From contig NZ_JAJSOO010000001.1 of NCBI RefSeq assembly GCF_029428875.1, positions 1,860,001 to 1,924,000 on the forward strand: 64,000 nucleotides of DNA, read 5' to 3'. Every line of letters starts with the position of its first letter. The first letter of the stretch is position 1. This stretch comes from Streptomyces sp. JH34 (GTDB lineage: Bacteria > Actinomycetota > Actinomycetes > Streptomycetales > Streptomycetaceae). Of this stretch, positions 39,284 to 47,367 are shown in pieces. The position numbers and the translations under genes are program-made. Below the pieces are notes generated by a model. It worked only from the letters and a program-made list of their open reading frames with translations. It was not told the DNA's origin and did no database searches.

Positions 39284-41035
39284 CTACTCGATCACCGGCG
39301 GGGCGACTCCACGTCGGCCGGCCTCCCACGTCTCTCTGTCTTCCGTCAGGTAGTCAGGACGCTGTGTGCCCTCGTCCTGGTCGTCGTCTCTGGCGTCCTT
39401 GCGCCCCACAGGCCCACGCACGAGACCCGCGCCACCTGCGGTGAAGCCCTTTCCTCCGGCGCCGCCCCCTGCACCGCGGGGTGTTCCGACAACACCGTTT
39501 GAACTGGGAGTGCCTCGCCCGCCAGGCTTGGGCACTCTGTTCGTCGCATTGGATCCGACAACGCCCCGCTGGCCGAATGCCCCAGCGGGACCGCCCGTTC
39601 GCGACGCGCCTCCGGATCCGATCACTGTGCCTCGCGGGACGCCACGAGCGCCCCCAGGTGTACCTGCACCTGCGCGTTGCGGGGTGCCGCCCACGATGCC
39701 GCTCGCGCGGCCTGCACGCGGGGTGGACGAACCGGACGTTGACTGGCCTGCAGCCATGGGCCTGCCGCCAGTGACGCCGGAGCGACCGGCAGTGGGAGAC
39801 TGCGACCCGGGGCTTCCACGTCCGGCAGCGCCTGAAGCGGATCCCCCACTCATGGACGAAGGACGTCCCACTGGTGATCCGGCGCGGCCGTTCGCAGCAG
39901 CACCGCCCCCTGTGGGGCCGCTTGTACGGCTCCCACCGCTCTGTGTCTGGCCTGGACCTCGAGGCACGCCCGTCGGTCCCTGAAGCCTGCGTGAACTGGC
40001 TGACACGGGGTTCACAAATCCTGAAGCCATAGGCGGAGTCGTGCCTCCGCTCGACCCCGCATGACTTGGATTCGGCTGTGGTGAGGCGCCGCCAGGCGTA
40101 GTCACCGGAGACGGTGGGGCCGCGACGCTGTTGATCTCCGTTGATGTGCTGTTGTCCAAGACCGGTGCCACCGCTACCGGCGCCTCGTATCCGTGAGCAT
40201 CTGCCGCATGGCCGGCCTGATCACCGGTCACCCCATGCCCCACTACGTTTCCGGAGCTCACCCGGCCGGACGACTCAGTGCCTGCTGAGGAGCTTCCGGA
40301 GTCTGTTGGAGGGTTGAAGTATCCGCCCGGCCTGGGCATTGCAACATCAAGCTTCTTCTCGAACCGAGGCGGCTCCTGCGCCGCCAGCGTCTCTTCGGAG
40401 ACCGCGTAGTACGAAGCCAGCCGGTTCGCCTGGTTGATCGCTTCCTGACGGTCCTTTTCGACCTTGACCGCCGCCGCGTACTCCGCATTGCCCTCGACCC
40501 GCTTCGGGGCCTCGATCTCGTCGGGGGACTTGCGGCTCAGGCGAGTGTCGCGAGGAGGGAGAGAGTTGCGGACCGAGGCGAGGCCGGTGCCCGCGACCGT
40601 GATCTGCGTACCGGCCGCATCCGCGAAGTCGGCCAGCTTCTCGGCATGAGCGGCCAGGCCGTTGCCCCAGTTACGGAAGGCGACTTCGGACTCGCCTTCC
40701 CAGTCCACGCCTTCGATGAAGCCTCGCAGGTCGTCCGCCGCACGTCTGAGCGCGGTCCGTGCCAGCAGCAGCGACTGACCGGCGCTCTCGAGGTCCTCCG
40801 GCTTGGAGTTCGCGATGAGGTCGATCATCGCGTTGAGCTCGTGCCCCTCGAAAGAAGTACGACCCGACGGGCCCGACCCGAAGCCGAACGACTCCATCGC
40901 GCCTTGGACCTGCCGCGTGACGTCCGTGACGAGCAACTGGCCCTGGACGCGCTCCTGGTCCTGCTTCTGCTGTTCCGCAGGAGTCAGTTCCGGTTCCGCT
41001 TCGGAGCCCGATCCCGGCTTCTTCGGTTCGCTCAT
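39284..41035 (-). CDS. T7SS-associated protein: WXG-like helical domain plus Gly/Ser/Pro/Arg-rich tail
   Basis: 583 residues. The N-terminal ~210 residues are helical and contain a WXG turn (VDWEGESEVAF), then RDTRLSRKSPDEIEAPKR. Residues ~230-545 are low-complexity, rich in Gly, Ser, Thr, Pro and Arg. The end returns to a conserved-looking acidic block, RPDYLTEDRETW, and PPVIE. Start ATG 41035 overlaps the stop of the upstream gene (ATGA). Probably a secreted or surface-exposed T7SS substrate, or a scaffold, by analogy with large WXG100/PPE-like proteins (inference). Confidence 0.75.
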   Translation of the reverse strand: MSEPKKPGSGSEAEPELTPAEQQKQDQERVQGQLLVTDVTRQVQGAMESFGFGSGPSGRTSFEGHELNAMIDLIANSKPEDLESAGQSLLLARTALRRAADDLRGFIEGVDWEGESEVAFRNWGNGLAAHAEKLADFADAAGTQITVAGTGLASVRNSLPPRDTRLSRKSPDEIEAPKRVEGNAEYAAAVKVEKDRQEAINQANRLASYYAVSEETLAAQEPPRFEKKLDVAMPRPGGYFNPPTDSGSSSAGTESSGRVSSGNVVGHGVTGDQAGHAADAHGYEAPVAVAPVLDNSTSTEINSVAAPPSPVTTPGGASPQPNPSHAGSSGGTTPPMASGFVNPVSASSRRLQGPTGVPRGPGQTQSGGSRTSGPTGGGAAANGRAGSPVGRPSSMSGGSASGAAGRGSPGSQSPTAGRSGVTGGRPMAAGQSTSGSSTPRAGRASGIVGGTPQRAGAGTPGGARGVPRGTVIGSGGASRTGGPAGAFGQRGVVGSNATNRVPKPGGRGTPSSNGVVGTPRGAGGGAGGKGFTAGGAGLVRGPVGRKDARDDDQDEGTQRPDYLTEDRETWEAGRRGVAPPVIE

Positions 41036-41478
41036 TCGGCTGCCCACCCCGCGTCGCTCTTCTTGTCGGCGTTCTGCTCAGGCTTAACCGTCTTCTCGTG
41101 CTCGGCCCGCGCCTTCTCGTGCTCCTTGTCCAGACGGGTCTGGATCTCATGGAACCGCCGCCGCGTGTCGTCGTCCACGTTGTCGAAGCCGACCGCAGCC
41201 GCGTGCACCCCGAGGTTCAGGTACTCGATCTGGTCGCCCAGCGACTTCGACAGCGTGACGAGGGATTCGTGCACACGGTTGTACTGGGTGTACAGCCCAT
41301 CCGCTTCCGCGAAGCATGCATTCTGGCCGCTCAGGGAGGAACGCGACACCGTCTGTGCCGCGACCTCCGTCTTGCCCGCCGGTGAACTCTCGAGGTCAGC
41401 GAGCAACGTGTTCACGCTCCTCTGGAACTTCTCCAGGGCCCCTACGCCCTTCCGGAGATCTCCCTTTCCTTTGGTCAC
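41032..41478 (-). CDS. Small helical T7SS-locus protein
   Basis: 148 residues from GTG 41478, with GGGGAGAGG seven bases upstream. Entirely helical in appearance, with Lys/Glu-rich ends (EHEKARAEHEKTVKPEQ) suggesting a coiled coil. It has the size of a WXG100-like partner but no W-x-G in the centre. It is first in a four-base-overlapping pair with the WXG-domain gene, so it may be its chaperone or co-secreted partner (inference). Not recognised as a named family. Confidence 0.7.
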   Translation of the reverse strand: MTKGKGDLRKGVGALEKFQRSVNTLLADLESSPAGKTEVAAQTVSRSSLSGQNACFAEADGLYTQYNRVHESLVTLSKSLGDQIEYLNLGVHAAAVGFDNVDDDTRRRFHEIQTRLDKEHEKARAEHEKTVKPEQNADKKSDAGWAAE

Positions 41479-41566
41479 GTTGCTACCTCTCCCCGATTTC
41501 CCCGTTTGCACAGTCTGTTTCGCGTTGCTATCGCACTCGCGCGAACAGCACTGGCCCCATCACATC

Positions 41567-41595
41567 ACTGTAGCCAATGGCACTGACATGACCAA
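41567..41595 (-). promoter_or_regulatory. Candidate promoter of the second T7SS module
   Basis: On the minus strand TTGGTC (41590-41595), 17-bp spacer, TACAGT (41567-41572), about 90 bases upstream of GTG 41478. A plausible housekeeping-type promoter, unproven. Confidence 0.4.
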
Positions 41596-41642
41596 CTGTC
41601 TTATCCGTCACGTAACTTCCGGAAGACCGTGGCACCCGGGCG

Positions 41643-42896
41643 TCAAGCAACGCTCTGCCGGTCCTGTCGTTCCTGCCGCCGACGCCTGTCCCGCACGGCC
41701 ACCGCCGCGCCCGCGATCGCCGCGACCAGGACGCCCCCGCCCACCACGACGTAGGTCGCCAGCCTGGCGTTGCGCGCGTCGGCGGTCTCGCCCAGGTGGA
41801 GTGCGGCGGGTACGGGGGCCTCGCCCTTGCTCAGGCCCTCGTGTGCCACCGGTTCCTCGATGGGCTTGTCGTCCTCGGTCAGGGCGCGCACCGGGTCGAT
41901 GACTCCCCATCCGACCAGGCGGTCGTGGCCCGCGATCGAGCGTTCGGCCGTCTGCTCGATCTGGGCGACGATCTGCTCCTGCGTCCAGTTCTTGTGCTTG
42001 GCCTTGATCAGGGCCGCGACGCCCGCGACGTACGGGGCCGAGAAGCTGGTCCCGTTGTCGGCGCAGTGTCCCCCGCCCGGCACCGTGGAGATCATGTCCA
42101 CGCCCGGGGCGGCGACGCCCACGAACTCGCCGGACTGGGAGAAGGCCGCCCGTTCGTTGTTGCGGTCCGACGCTGCCACGGCCAGGACGCCGTCGTACGA
42201 GGCCGGGTAGGTCTCCTTGACGTTTCCGCCCAGGCCGTCGTTGCCCGCCGAGGCGACGATCACGATCTCCTTGGCCAGGGCCGCGTTCACCGCCTCCTCC
42301 AGGAGGGGCGTGGGCTTCACGGCGTTGGCCGTGTCCTGGGAGATGTTGATGACGTCGGCATTCTTCGTGACGGCGTGCCGGATGGCGGTGGCCAGTGTCT
42401 CCGCGGTTCCGTGGCCCTCGGCGTCGTTCTGCTGGATCGGAATGATCGTGGCGTCGGGAGCCAGGCCCGTGAAGCCGGTGCCCTTCGCCTCGCGTGCGGC
42501 GATGATGCCAGCGACCTTCGTGCCGTGGCCGACCAGGTCGGTGGTGCCGTTCTCCTTGCCGCGCTCGAGCTTGTTGCCGTTCTCGTCCTTGAGGTCCTTG
42601 TCCAGGAGGTTGATGCCGCTCCCGGTGTCCACGGCCTTCGTCAGCTGGGGGTTCTTGACGTCGACGCCGGTGTCGATGACCGCCACGCGTATGCCCTTGC
42701 CGGTGGACTGCTCCCAGAGCTCGTCCATCAGTACGCGTTGCAGTGCCCAGGGGCGGCCCGCGTACTTCTTCGACGGGAAGGTGCACTGGGTGGAGTCGTC
42801 CGCCGCCGCCGGCAGCACCGGCAGGGTGACGAGGAGGACGGCGGTGGCGCCGGCGGCCGACAACAGGCGTCGGCGACGGGACGGATGCGTGGTCAC
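41643..42896 (-). CDS. mycP2: Mycosin (T7SS subtilisin-like protease), second copy
   Basis: 417 residues from GTG 42896, with GAGGAG seven bases upstream. Signal peptide (~1-32), triad D75 (VIDTG), H124 (GHGTKVAG), S284 (NGTSFSAP), oxyanion Asn in SAGND, and a C-terminal helix (~373-397) followed by an Arg-rich cytoplasmic tail. It begins 11 bases after the eccB stop, so it is co-transcribed with eccB; this is the standard mycP of the core complex. Sequence and codon use differ clearly from the first copy at 38002-39258. Confidence 0.92.
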   Translation of the reverse strand: MTTHPSRRRRLLSAAGATAVLLVTLPVLPAAADDSTQCTFPSKKYAGRPWALQRVLMDELWEQSTGKGIRVAVIDTGVDVKNPQLTKAVDTGSGINLLDKDLKDENGNKLERGKENGTTDLVGHGTKVAGIIAAREAKGTGFTGLAPDATIIPIQQNDAEGHGTAETLATAIRHAVTKNADVINISQDTANAVKPTPLLEEAVNAALAKEIVIVASAGNDGLGGNVKETYPASYDGVLAVAASDRNNERAAFSQSGEFVGVAAPGVDMISTVPGGGHCADNGTSFSAPYVAGVAALIKAKHKNWTQEQIVAQIEQTAERSIAGHDRLVGWGVIDPVRALTEDDKPIEEPVAHEGLSKGEAPVPAALHLGETADARNARLATYVVVGGGVLVAAIAGAAVAVRDRRRRQERQDRQSVA

Positions 42897-42907
42897 CTGG
42901 TCGCTCC

Positions 42908-44440
42908 TCACGAACCCTGCGGCTGGCGGGCGGCACCGGTGGACAGGCGGGGGCCCGTCGGCAGGAAGGCGGACCAGGCGGCGGGTACGGGCGCGGGGTC
43001 GACGTCCTTGTATCCGAGCCGGTTCTGCGCCTGCTGTGCCTCCTTCTGACGCTGCTCCTTCTCCTCCCGCGTACCGGATTCGCCGATTCCGGAGTCGTCC
43101 TGCACGCTGTCGCCGTTGGACTGCATGGCATAACGCAGGCCGGTGTCGGTCACCAGGAAGAGTGGGCCGGACTCCGGGCTGGAACCCTTGAACTGCCGGA
43201 AGAGCTGACCGGATCCGGGGGTGACGTAGGCGCTGCTGGAACCGGTGGGCAGCGTGGCGGGGAAGCCGGTGCCCGCCCAGGTGCTGAGCGTGCTGGCGCC
43301 GTCCTTGTCCGCGACACCGCGCAGGACGTTGCACACGGTGTTACGGCTTCCGCTCGACGTGTCCGCGGAGTTGACGGGCGTGGGCTCAGCCGCAGGCCAG
43401 TCGAACTCCTGCCCGAATGCCTTGCCGGGCTCGAACGCTCCGGCGCTCACGTCCTTCGCCTTGCCGTCCTGATCGAGGTTCACGAGGGCGCGGCTGTTCA
43501 GCAGGAGCTTGGCGACGAAGTCGGAGACCGGGGCGACCCTGCCCGGCAGGACCACGTACTGCTGGGTCCTGGTGCCGGAGGTCGCAGCGAGGACCATGCC
43601 CACCTTGTTGTCCTCGGGCTGCAGCGCTCCCGCGACACCGGCGTCGGCACCGGGAGTTCCCTCGATGGAGGGGAAGGTGACCTCGTCCCCCATGTGCAGT
43701 GTGGCGAGCCAGTCCGCGGACACCCGCTGGGCGGTGCGGCCCGCGTCGACCAGGGTGCGCAGCAGGAGTTCGTCGTTCTTGACCGGGTACGCCTTCCCGG
43801 TGGCGTCCACGATGTAGCGGGTCCGGCCGGGCCCCGGGCCCTCGACGTACATCACGTCGCCGCCCCCCAGCTTGGCCGTTCCCTCGGTCTTGCCCTGCTC
43901 ACGCTCGGCGAAGACGAACGCCGCCTTCTGTATGGCCCGTCCGCCCTCGCCGGGCCGCTCGCAGACCGCCCAGCGCTTCGCGGAACCGGCTTCCTTCTTG
44001 TCTGGCAGCCGGTCCGGGGCGTAAGGAATGCCCAGGGTCGCACCGTGCGGGATCTTCCCGTTGTCGAGGACGGATTCGTCGACGTTGATGACCGTGCCCT
44101 TGTCCGGGAGGAGGAGGAGCTTGGCACTGGACATGTTGAGCACGGGGTGGAGCTGGATCTTGTCGCCCGTCTTCAACACCACGTAACGGGTGGTGGATTT
44201 GCTGGCGATGATGACGTTCTCGTAGGGGGTGTCCCATTTCTGGGGCGCGACGGGCTTGAACATTCCCCAGGCGCCGAACACGGCGAGGACGACCACACCG
44301 ACGATCGCTCCGGGGACCACCGCGCGGAGAGGGCGGGGCGCGCCCTCCTCCGATCCCGACGGGTGGGGCTGCAGGAACTGTGCGACCAACCTCCGCTTCG
44401 CGAAGGTGTAGGCATTGAGTTCGTCCCGCCGTGATGCCAT
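42908..44440 (-). CDS. eccB: Type VII secretion protein EccB
   Basis: 510 residues. N-terminal ELNAYTFAKRRLVAQFLQPHP is a hallmark of EccB, followed by one transmembrane helix (~39-61) and a large extracytoplasmic repeat domain with KWDTPYENVIIASKSTTRYVV and two spaced Cys (VCERPG, TVCNVL). It bridges the inner-membrane complex to the outside. Start ATG 44440; the open frame extends further upstream but without ribosome site. First gene of the eccB-mycP2 pair, divergent from eccE. Confidence 0.93.
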   Translation of the reverse strand: MASRRDELNAYTFAKRRLVAQFLQPHPSGSEEGAPRPLRAVVPGAIVGVVVLAVFGAWGMFKPVAPQKWDTPYENVIIASKSTTRYVVLKTGDKIQLHPVLNMSSAKLLLLPDKGTVINVDESVLDNGKIPHGATLGIPYAPDRLPDKKEAGSAKRWAVCERPGEGGRAIQKAAFVFAEREQGKTEGTAKLGGGDVMYVEGPGPGRTRYIVDATGKAYPVKNDELLLRTLVDAGRTAQRVSADWLATLHMGDEVTFPSIEGTPGADAGVAGALQPEDNKVGMVLAATSGTRTQQYVVLPGRVAPVSDFVAKLLLNSRALVNLDQDGKAKDVSAGAFEPGKAFGQEFDWPAAEPTPVNSADTSSGSRNTVCNVLRGVADKDGASTLSTWAGTGFPATLPTGSSSAYVTPGSGQLFRQFKGSSPESGPLFLVTDTGLRYAMQSNGDSVQDDSGIGESGTREEKEQRQKEAQQAQNRLGYKDVDPAPVPAAWSAFLPTGPRLSTGAARQPQGS

Positions 44441-44555
44441 GTGCGCGCTGCCCCTTCTCCCCAGTGGGCGACCAGGTTCCCACACCCTCCGCGGGCCGCT
44501 GCCCCCGACCGGGACCCCTACTATGCCTGTTGGCACTTGGCTCTCACCGCTCAGG

Positions 44556-44561
44556 TAGGGT
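44556..44561 (+). promoter_or_regulatory. Possible -10 of eccE promoter
   Basis: TAGGGT fits the Streptomyces TAGRRT -10 consensus, 63 bases before the eccE start, in the eccB-eccE divergent spacer. The nearest TTGGCA lies 20 bp upstream, longer than ideal. Confidence 0.3.
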
Positions 44562-44623
44562 GATCGCCCGATCAACGCGCGTGCAAAAAACGGTGAATAC
44601 GGACACGAGGGGGCAACGCGGCG

Positions 44624-45964
44624 ATGGGTGCAGCGACGGGGGAGCGCACGAGGCGGTCCGCCCACCGAACGCCCGGCCCTTCCCGGCGGCAACGCAGCAA
44701 CGGTCCGGAAGGCACAGCTCCCCGCCCGTCGGCGGACGCCCCCGCGGCGACCACTCTCCACTCGATCTCCAGGACCGGCCGTGTCGGCCCCGCACTGCGG
44801 CAGTTGGTACTCGTCGAAGCGGCCCTGGCCGTCGCCTCGGTGGGCGCGGCGCTCGGCGGCGCGTGGATGATCCCCGCCGGTGTGATCGCCTGTCTGCTGA
44901 TTCTTCTCGCCCTGGTGCGCCGTCGGGGCCGGGCCGTGCAGGACTGGCTGTCGACCGTGTCCTCCCTCCGTCACCGCAGGCGGACCGCCGAGGTGCCGTC
45001 CGCCGAGACGGAACCCCAGCTGGCGCCCGTGACGGAGAACGTTCCGGGGTTCGCTCCTTACATCTATGTGGACGGCGCCCGCCGCACGGTCGGCATGGTC
45101 GGGGACGGCACGTTCCTGACCGCGGTCGTACGGGTCGAGGCGAGCGGTGAGTCGCTGCGCCAGGCCATGGGCGCCCGGTCGCTCCCGCTGTCGCTCCTGG
45201 GCGACGCGCTCGCGGTGGACGACATCGTGCTGGAGTCCGCGCAGCTCGTGCAGCAGGTACGGCCCGCCCCTGCGCCGCACCTGCCGGAGCGGTCGGTGGC
45301 CCGGCTCTCGTACGGCCCTCTCCAGGACCGGACCGGGGCGCCCGCACTGCGGATGACCTGGGTGGCGGTCAAGCTGAACCCGGAGTTGTGCCGGGAGGCC
45401 GTGGAGGCACGCGGCGGCGGCATGGGCGGAGCCCAGCGCTGTCTGGTCCGGGTCGCGGACCATGTGGCGAGCCGCATCACCGGCGCGGGATTCCGGGCCG
45501 CGGTGCTGGACCAGGACGAGCTGAACTCCGCCGTGGCGACGTCCGCGTGTGCCAACGCCATCCTGTCGGCGCGCGCCGGACGCCCGGACGCCGCGCCGCA
45601 GAGGCGGACGAGCGAGACGACGCGGGTCTGGCGCTGCGACGACCGGTGGCACACCACCTACGCGGTGGACCGCTGGCCCGAACTGGGTCGTGGCGCCACT
45701 CCGCTCCCCCGGCTCGTCGCGCTGCTGACCTCGGTCCCCGCCTACGCGACGACGTTCAGCCTGACCGTGCGCCGCGGTACGCACCAGGGGCATGTGTCGG
45801 TGCGCGGCCATGTGCGGATCACCGGCGGCTCGGACACCGAACTGGTGGGAGTACGCCGGACGCTGGAACAGGCGGCACGGCACGCCGAGGTCGGTCTCGT
45901 ACGGCTGGACCGCGAACAGCTGCCGGGCGCCCTGGCCACGCTCCCGCTCGGAGGCGCGCAGTGA
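44624..45964 (+). CDS. eccE: Type VII secretion protein EccE
   Basis: 446 residues. An Arg-rich N-terminus, two membrane helices (~58-78 and ~80-98), then a cytoplasmic domain with APYIYVDGARRTVGMVGDG. This layout matches EccE, the peripheral membrane subunit of the ESX pore. GTG of the next gene overlaps its stop, so the two are translationally coupled. Divergent from eccB. Confidence 0.85.
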   Translation: MGAATGERTRRSAHRTPGPSRRQRSNGPEGTAPRPSADAPAATTLHSISRTGRVGPALRQLVLVEAALAVASVGAALGGAWMIPAGVIACLLILLALVRRRGRAVQDWLSTVSSLRHRRRTAEVPSAETEPQLAPVTENVPGFAPYIYVDGARRTVGMVGDGTFLTAVVRVEASGESLRQAMGARSLPLSLLGDALAVDDIVLESAQLVQQVRPAPAPHLPERSVARLSYGPLQDRTGAPALRMTWVAVKLNPELCREAVEARGGGMGGAQRCLVRVADHVASRITGAGFRAAVLDQDELNSAVATSACANAILSARAGRPDAAPQRRTSETTRVWRCDDRWHTTYAVDRWPELGRGATPLPRLVALLTSVPAYATTFSLTVRRGTHQGHVSVRGHVRITGGSDTELVGVRRTLEQAARHAEVGLVRLDREQLPGALATLPLGGAQ

Positions 45965-46671
45965 CGAAGCACATCGCACCGAGGCGGGGACTGCTCGGCC
46001 CCCGCCATGCCGGCCACACCCTGGCCGCCGACCACCTGGGAGCGCTGTCGCTTCCGGTGGGCGACGACGGCGTGATCATCGGCGATGACGCCGAGGGGCG
46101 CCCTCAGATGATCGGCTTCCACCGCCCGGCCCCGTACGACGTCCTGCTGATCGGTGGCCTGTGGACCGCCCAGGTACTGGCGTTGCGCGCCGCCGGCACC
46201 GGTGCACGGGTCGCGGTGGAGACGGGCCGCACCCAGGTGTGGACCACGCTGGCGCAGGCGGCGGGCGCCGGCCTGGAGTGCATCTCGCTCCACGACGTGG
46301 GCCGGGTCCCGCCGACCGGGGCGACCGTCGGCAGCCCGGTGGTGGTGGTACGCGACTGCGGCATGCGTCCGCCCCGCGGCCGGGTCGTGTCCTCTCCGTG
46401 GCAGTCGGTGTTGACGCTGCTGCCGTACCTGAGCCCGGTGGCTCCGCGTTTGATGCGGTCGGCGACGCTCGTGGGCATCCAGCGGGTCTCGCCCGCCGAG
46501 GCGGAGCAGATCGGCCGGATCCTGGGACTGGCACGGGCCGAGAGCGAGGCCCTGCCCACCCTGGCGGACGGTGTCACGCTCTGGGTGGCGGGACGCGACC
46601 GCCACTGGGTGATGACGAGTGCGACGGATGTGGAGACCGGACTGCTCGGCACCGCCCGCAGGATGGACTGA
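45961..46671 (+). CDS. EccE-coupled hypothetical protein
   Basis: 236 residues. It starts with GTG 45961 overlapping the eccE stop by four bases, so it probably works with the T7SS. Alpha/beta character with short hydrophobic strands (YDVLLIGGLWTAQVLALRAAG) resembling a nucleotide-binding-like core, but no Walker motif. No signal peptide or membrane helix is clear. Function unknown. Confidence 0.75.
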   Translation: MTKHIAPRRGLLGPRHAGHTLAADHLGALSLPVGDDGVIIGDDAEGRPQMIGFHRPAPYDVLLIGGLWTAQVLALRAAGTGARVAVETGRTQVWTTLAQAAGAGLECISLHDVGRVPPTGATVGSPVVVVRDCGMRPPRGRVVSSPWQSVLTLLPYLSPVAPRLMRSATLVGIQRVSPAEAEQIGRILGLARAESEALPTLADGVTLWVAGRDRHWVMTSATDVETGLLGTARRMD

Positions 46672-46751
46672 AGTCTCGTTTGCTCCCCGGGCCCGCCGCA
46701 TTTCAGGATCATGGCGAGGGAACGGATCGGTTCGACCGAAGGGACGTGCGC

Positions 46752-46985
46752 ATGGGCACCCAGCAGGAAAAGGACGAGCTCTACGCTCTCGACATCTCGG
46801 ATGTGGAGTGGCTGAGCGCACCCGGGACCGAGGACGTCGAGGAGCGGGTCGAGATCGCCCACCTCCCCGGCGGTGCGGTCGCCATGCGCTCGTCGCTGGA
46901 TCCGGAGACGGTCCTGAGGTACACGGAGGCGGAGTGGCGCGCCTTCGTACTGGGCGCGCGGGACGGTGAGTTCGACCTCACGTAG
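46752..46985 (+). CDS. DUF397-like small protein
   Basis: 77 residues from ATG 46752, with AAGGGA seven bases upstream. Reads VEIAHLPGGAVAMRSSLDPETVLRYTEAEWRAFVLGARDGEFDL, the DUF397 pattern of a strand pair followed by W-x-x-F. DUF397 genes usually accompany helix-turn-helix regulators in streptomycetes; none is adjacent here. An independent terminator follows. Confidence 0.8.
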   Translation: MGTQQEKDELYALDISDVEWLSAPGTEDVEERVEIAHLPGGAVAMRSSLDPETVLRYTEAEWRAFVLGARDGEFDLT

Positions 46986-47367
46986 GCGACCGCGCGCGAC
47001 GAAGGAGGGCGGCTGTCACCGACTGCCGCCCTCTCGCCGTGTCCGGCCACATGTGGGACGACTTGCCCGGCGACGTGTCCACCGGGTGTCCTGCCGCCCG
47101 CCGGAAAGTGACAAACAGTCTGATTCCTCATGTTCCGCCACAGCCGCTTCACCCGGGGACCGGACGTGACCCGAGGGACGGTCGCCCCTGAGCGATACGG
47201 CCTGCCGTAGTGCGCCCCATGGCGATTAGGGTGGGTGGGGGCGCGGCAGAGGAACCTGCGGACAGGCACTGCGCGTCGCAAGGGGGAGAGCCGGGCGGAC
47301 CGGACGACGGGAACGGTCGCCCCCACCCACCACGGCACAAGGGTGCTCGACCACACCAGGAGGCAAA
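46986..47367. other. Spacer upstream of the EspI-like gene
   Basis: 382 bp with no supportable gene. It holds the terminator of the DUF397 gene near its start and presumably the promoter of the next gene; I find no convincing -10/-35 pair. Confidence 0.5.
47005..47033 (+). terminator. DUF397 gene terminator
   Basis: GAGGGCGGC pairs with GCCGCCCTC around an 11-base loop, 20 bases after the stop. Confidence 0.65.

Noticed and set aside
44441-45979. N-terminal extension of eccB to 1023 codons
   Set aside because: It would run opposite eccE and lacks EccB similarity; EccB proper starts at ATG 44440 with its hallmark N-terminus.
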